The notes below the pieces were generated by a model. It was not told the origin of the DNA. It saw only the letters and a program-made list of their open reading frames with translations, and ran no database searches. From Epiperipatus broadwayi (taxonomy: Eukaryota; Onychophora; Udeonychophora; Euonychophora; Peripatidae): 64,000 nucleotides of DNA. The translations under genes and the position numbers were made by a program. This document shows positions 42,901 to 48,900 of the stretch, one piece after another (the stretch's first letter is position 1; the number at the start of each line of letters is the position of its first letter). The stretch spans positions 8,632,036-8,696,035 of the forward strand of contig JAQFVV010006231.1 in the NCBI GenBank assembly GCA_028023455.1. Direction: 5' to 3'.

Positions 42901-45900
42901 AAAAAGCAAAATAACGCTTATTGGTATTTCATTTATCTTGACATATATATGAAAAAACTAAAGCTAAATAGTAAATAAAATATCACGTACCCCAAATTAT
43001 ATTACATATTTTATACAATGAGCTTTCCAATAGCTCTTAACAAACTTTTCAGAATATCCTTATCCCCATACTGGTTTTATGCTTTTGGATTCCTCAGTAT
43101 TGGCATGCTCATTATATAACATTTGTAATAGAAGCTTATGAAATTAAGTCACATGATATATGACTTGATTTCATTGCAATTAAATAAATCTAACTAAAAT
43201 GTAAAAAAAAAAAAATTAAAAAAAAATTTATTTAACACTACTAATGGTATCTCTGCCAAAGCAGACCTCTCAAGTGCAAAGAAATACAAAACACATGAGC
43301 TAATTACATTTCCCACAATTCACAATTTTATTCCACACACCTTTAATAGTAAAAGAACTCTTAAATAAGTTAATTGCTTCAGAATCATAAATTTTTAAGA
43401 ATAAAGATTTTGTAATTCTTTTTATATCATTATTTTCAAAAAAGACAACCATAGACTCCTCAAATAAAATATGGTTTTATCTCTTTCATAGATATATATA
43501 TATATATAATGCAATATTTAAATATTTATATCTAATCCTATTTTTATGAACTTTTATTCTTTTATTTAAGCTTACACTATTCTGACCTATATACAACTTT
43601 TTATAAAAACAAGGGATAATATATACTACTCCAGATATAACATTCTTATCAAAAATCTTGTTTGTAGTGTTCAATAAAATATTGAAGTAATACCCCTCAT
43701 CTAAGCAATTTACCAAACTTAACATTCTTTTTTAAAAATTCTATAAGAAACTTTAAAAAGCAAAGAAATAAAATCACATTTTTTCTTTAACCTTCACATT
43801 ATTATAATTATTAATAGAATTATATTTGCTATTAAATAAAATACTCTTAAGAAAAATATGATTTTATTCCATTGTTTAAATGCTACTCCTGAAATAATGT
43901 ATATTATTCTTTGTTTTTGTAAAGTTATATGAAGATCAGAATAGTTTGAACTTAAAATGAAAGAATAAAAGTTCATAAAAGTAAGTTTAGAAATAAAATA
44001 TTTTAATTTGCATTATAGATCCATGAAAGAAACACAGACAATAATATTATATTTGAGGTAGCTAAAGTTGTCTTCTTTGAAAGAAATGAAAAAAAAAAGA
44101 ATTAAAAAATCTTTATTATTAAAAATGTATGACAGTGAAGCAATTAAAATATCCGAGTTCTTTTAATATTAGAGATGTAATTGTGAATTATAGGAAAATG
44201 TAATTGATAAATATATTTGTTGATGTGTTTTGTATTTTTTTGCACTTGAGTTGTCTGCTTTTTTCGGGAAACCATTGATTGTGTTAAAGAATTTTTTTTT
44301 TTTTTTTAAATTTTGTCTAGTCTTGTTTAATTTTGAATTTGGGGTAAATGAATATATATCATAAATTAATATTTTTTAATAGATGTTATTGATGAAATAT
44401 TTTTTAAAAATGGAAATAATTGTTTGATTTTTAAAATAAAATAGAACAGATATTTCCACTTTTCTTAAAAATCTCATCAAAATTACTCCAAATTGACAAC
44501 TCAATCAGATTAGCCAAAGAAAATAAACTCTAAAACTCAACCAATGATTTTACTGCTACAAGCAGACTTCTCAAGTACAAAGGACTCAACCTTAACAATT
44601 TTTTTTTTCTTAAAATAATTGATTTTATTGAAATAATTTTACAGGGTAGAATTATTTACACTAGCAATAATACATTTTTTATTACTTGTTTCATGGATTT
44701 ATATTACATATTACCCACAATTTCCACTTACATCCAACACACCCTTAATATTAAGAAAATTTTTAAACAAATTAATTGCTTCAGAATCATAAATTTTTAA
44801 TAATAAAATTCTTTAATTAAATAATCTTTATTATTAAAAATTTGTTTATGAAGCAATTAACTCATTAAAAAGTTTTTTTAATATTAAGAATATGTGAGAT
44901 GTAAGTGGGAATCGTGTGTAATATGTAGTATAAATTTGTTATGTTTTAGTCCTTTACACTTGTGAAGTCTGCTTGTAGCAGTGAAACTATTGGTTGTATT
45001 TTAGGTTTATTTTTTTGGTTAGTCTGGCTTAGTTTTGAATTTGGGATAATTTTAATTATATGTGTGTGTGTGTGTGTGTGTGTGTAAAAATAATCCCAGT
45101 GCTAACACTAAATTGAACTAAATATTAAATCACCCTACATGATTAAAAAAAATCCAGCACCGTCTTCTGTGAAATAATACATAAACATATTAGAGTCAAT
45201 ATTTTAAAATACAGACTCTAATATATTTATATATTATTTCACAGAGGGCAGTACTGGATTTTTTAACCATGTGGGTGATTTAATATTATATATACATATA
45301 TATATGTATATGTGGGTGTATGTGTAACATAAGCAAGTAAGATATAATAAGGTATCATCTGTAAAGAAAATATGAATTAATGTCACAAATAAATATTATT
45401 CAAACAACTCACAATCTCATGGGCAAATATTAACAATTTTAATAATGTTATTGTTATGCATGTCTATGAATTTTAAAGGGCTCCATAGCATAATTCTTCT
45501 TAGTATATATTGTTATGTGCTTTTATGAATTTTGAAGGACTCCATAACATAATGGTTAATATATTAACATACTATGTCTATGATCTGTGATTAGAATTCA
45601 AGTTGAATGAGATTTACAGCACTTCTCAGATTATAAACAGATCTAAAATTTTTCTTAAACAAATTAGCTAACCATCCAACTATTAATCGGAAATTGGTAT
45701 CTAGCTACAATTATCTAGAAGATAACACAAGAAATAAAACAGAAAATGGTTATGTCTGATAGTTGAGTAGCTTATTGAATGATGTCTTTTTCATTACTAT
45801 TTCTCTTAGGGGATTCTTAGACAGGCATTTGCTCTGTAAAAGCTTTCTATCCTTATACATACCTATACATTTAAAGTTTTCCATTTCATTTTTTGGATTC

Positions 45901-48900
45901 TGTATTCAGGTTACTAAATGTTTTCACAGATGGTGGACATAGGAATGATTTTTGTGTGAATAACAAATAAATATTGCCTAAACCAATAACTCCTGCTGTC
46001 TTTTTTAACTTAAGCCTTTGAGAATTAAGAAAGTAATGACAAGGACATGCTTAATAAGCTGACAATCTTTAATTGTGATTTTTGCTTAAAACAGTACAAT
46101 TACTAATAAGATACTTTGTAACTGGATTTTAGTGAAAAAGGAATTCATTTGAAAAAAATTGCATGGTTAGGCAGACCTATTTATGAATCCTTCTTCCTGC
46201 TATGGAAGTGGAAAAGCCTAGAAAATGTATGTAAAACTGCCTGGCTATTTTGTTACACTTTGTTGATTACTTATTTCAGTGGTAAAAATAATAAAAATAG
46301 TAATAACAAAATCAGTACTAGTGAAAAAATCTATTTTTTTGTCTGAATATAGGTACAAATTCTTCAAGATCAGAACAGAGGATTGTGTGGATAAGTTTTT
46401 TTGGAAAGGCAACAGCATGATATTGGAATTTCTGTAAAATCTTATTATCTTCTATTATTGAACTTTCTCACTATGTTGATAAAAGATTAATGGTGTTAAA
46501 ACTCATCTCACACAATAATATTAGTAATCGTTTTATTAATACCTATGATTCAACCTTAGATTCAGAGAAGGGGAATTTTCATTCCATTAAAAGATCAATT
46601 TTTTTCTTTTTGTAGATTTTAATGCATGTATTGTTATAAATATTATACTTTGGTCAAATGTTATTGAAAATAATGCTATTGATTCAGCAAATTCAAATGG
46701 TTGTTATTATTGAATTTGTGCATAATATATGGGTTGACTATCACAAAGATTTTGTTTAGGCAAAAAAATTGCTATAAAGAAACATGGAGTACTTCAACAC
46801 TGATATAAAAACATTAATATATCTATGCTCAAAACAATGGCATTTAATAGATTACATTATAACTAGGAATTAGAATGTAAGAGAAGGTCACATCGCATGA
46901 GCACTTATAAGCACAAATTATTAGACAGATCATACATTAGTATGCTCCAAGATTAAAAAGATGGTTCATTAAAAAATAAATATTCCAATCATATTCATAG
47001 GAAAACAGGTTCATTTTTAAAAGACTCTGTGCTAAATTTCTACAGTTATTAAACACTAAAATTGTTAATTTGGACTTCTTGGATTCACTAAAAAGAATGT
47101 ATCTATTTATTTAGATTTGACAAAGATATCCCCTTTAACAAAATCAAAACAGTTCTATGTAATCTTAAAAATTAAAAGGTTGCAGATCCTAATGAAATAC
47201 TGAAGAAGTTTTAAATCTCATAATATGTTAGGTTCAAAAATATTGGATTTTTTTAAGAGACTATATGGATTCATAAAGTTGTGCAATATGATCTTAAGGA
47301 TGCTTTTATTGTTCCAATTTATAAAATAGAGGAAATAAATAAAATTAAATTATTATAAAATAATATTATTTCCTATAGCAAAGGTACATTCAAGGTTTTG
47401 CTGAATAGGCTGCTTTTGACTGTAGATTAATGGCTAGCAAAGACTCATTGTGGTTTTAGATAATTAAGAAGTACTATAGAGAATAATTTTTATTACTAGG
47501 CAAATGCAAGAAAAGTTTCAGGAACAAAGGAATGATTTATATATTGCTTTCATTTAATTAATCAAGATATTCGATTAGTTAATAGGACAAATTAGTTGGT
47601 TGTTCACAAAATTTATTCACATTATACAGCTTGTACATTATGGAATGAGAAGATATGTTATTACTACAAGTAAAAAAAATCTGTGACATTTGAAATGGAA
47701 ATTGGTATTAAACAAGGATTTTTTTTCAATTTGTATGACAATGGCCTTGGAATTACTTATAAGTGGTTTAACCAAACAAATGCTCAAAATACAATACAGG
47801 TTTGATAGTGGAATATTTAGTTTGAATTAATTATAATAATCTTTTTTTTTCTTGGATTCTGAATTTAGAGTATGATAGTTGTGCTATCTTTTCCCATTTA
47901 AAAGATAATTTACAAAATGTTCTTAATGTTTTGAATGCAACATATAAAAACTTTTGTTTATTAATTAATATTCAAAAAATTCTTTATCAATCAGTGATGG
48001 AAGAGAAATCCTTAGCAACTTTTAGTTTGAATGGTTATCAACACGAGAATGTAAACTAATTTAAACATCATGATAATTTTATAAGTAGAGAAGTGAACTT
48101 AGGTGCAGAGGTACAACAAAGATTTCAATGTGCTGCAGCTACTTTTAACAAGTTACAAGATAGAATATTTAATGACAGAGAAATAATTACTGAAAGTAAG
48201 CTATATATAAAGCTGTTATTTTACCTAATTTATTGTATGGACATAGAACTTGGACATCCTATTGGTGCAATCTAAGAGCATTAAAAATATTCATTTAAGA
48301 AAACTCTGTAAAATTTTACAAATATAATGGCAAGATTATAAAACTAATCAATATATTCTTCAGCTTGCTGGATGTGACACTATTGAACCCATTATTGTAA
48401 AATCTTATCTTTTTTACACTGCACATGTAAAATGAATGAACAATCAAAAACTTGCTAAAAATGTGTTTTATGGCACCTGAGCATGGTTTTTGTGGTAGTT
48501 GTAGATGTCAACTATGTTATAAGATGTATCTCAAAGTCATTATAAAGAAGTGCAATGTCATTTGTTTTCAGTAAGAAGATATAGCAGAGAATAGAGATGG
48601 TGTCAAAATATTTCAGAAAAAGAAGTTTTCTGCAAACATCATAAAATATCAAATAAACAGAAAAATGAACCAGCATGATTTATATGCGGGCATTCACAGA
48701 TTGTTATACATAGTCAATGCAAAACTCATTTTTAGAGTAGTTTCCTCACCCCTCATTTCTTTTCTTTTTGAACTGGCATGACCATACTCATTTGTGAATG
48801 ACTGTTTATTATTATTATTCCATTTCATCTAAATATATGGAAATATCTTTATTTTTTTCACAATATTTTTTTTTCTTTTTCTAAACTTACAAAATAATGT

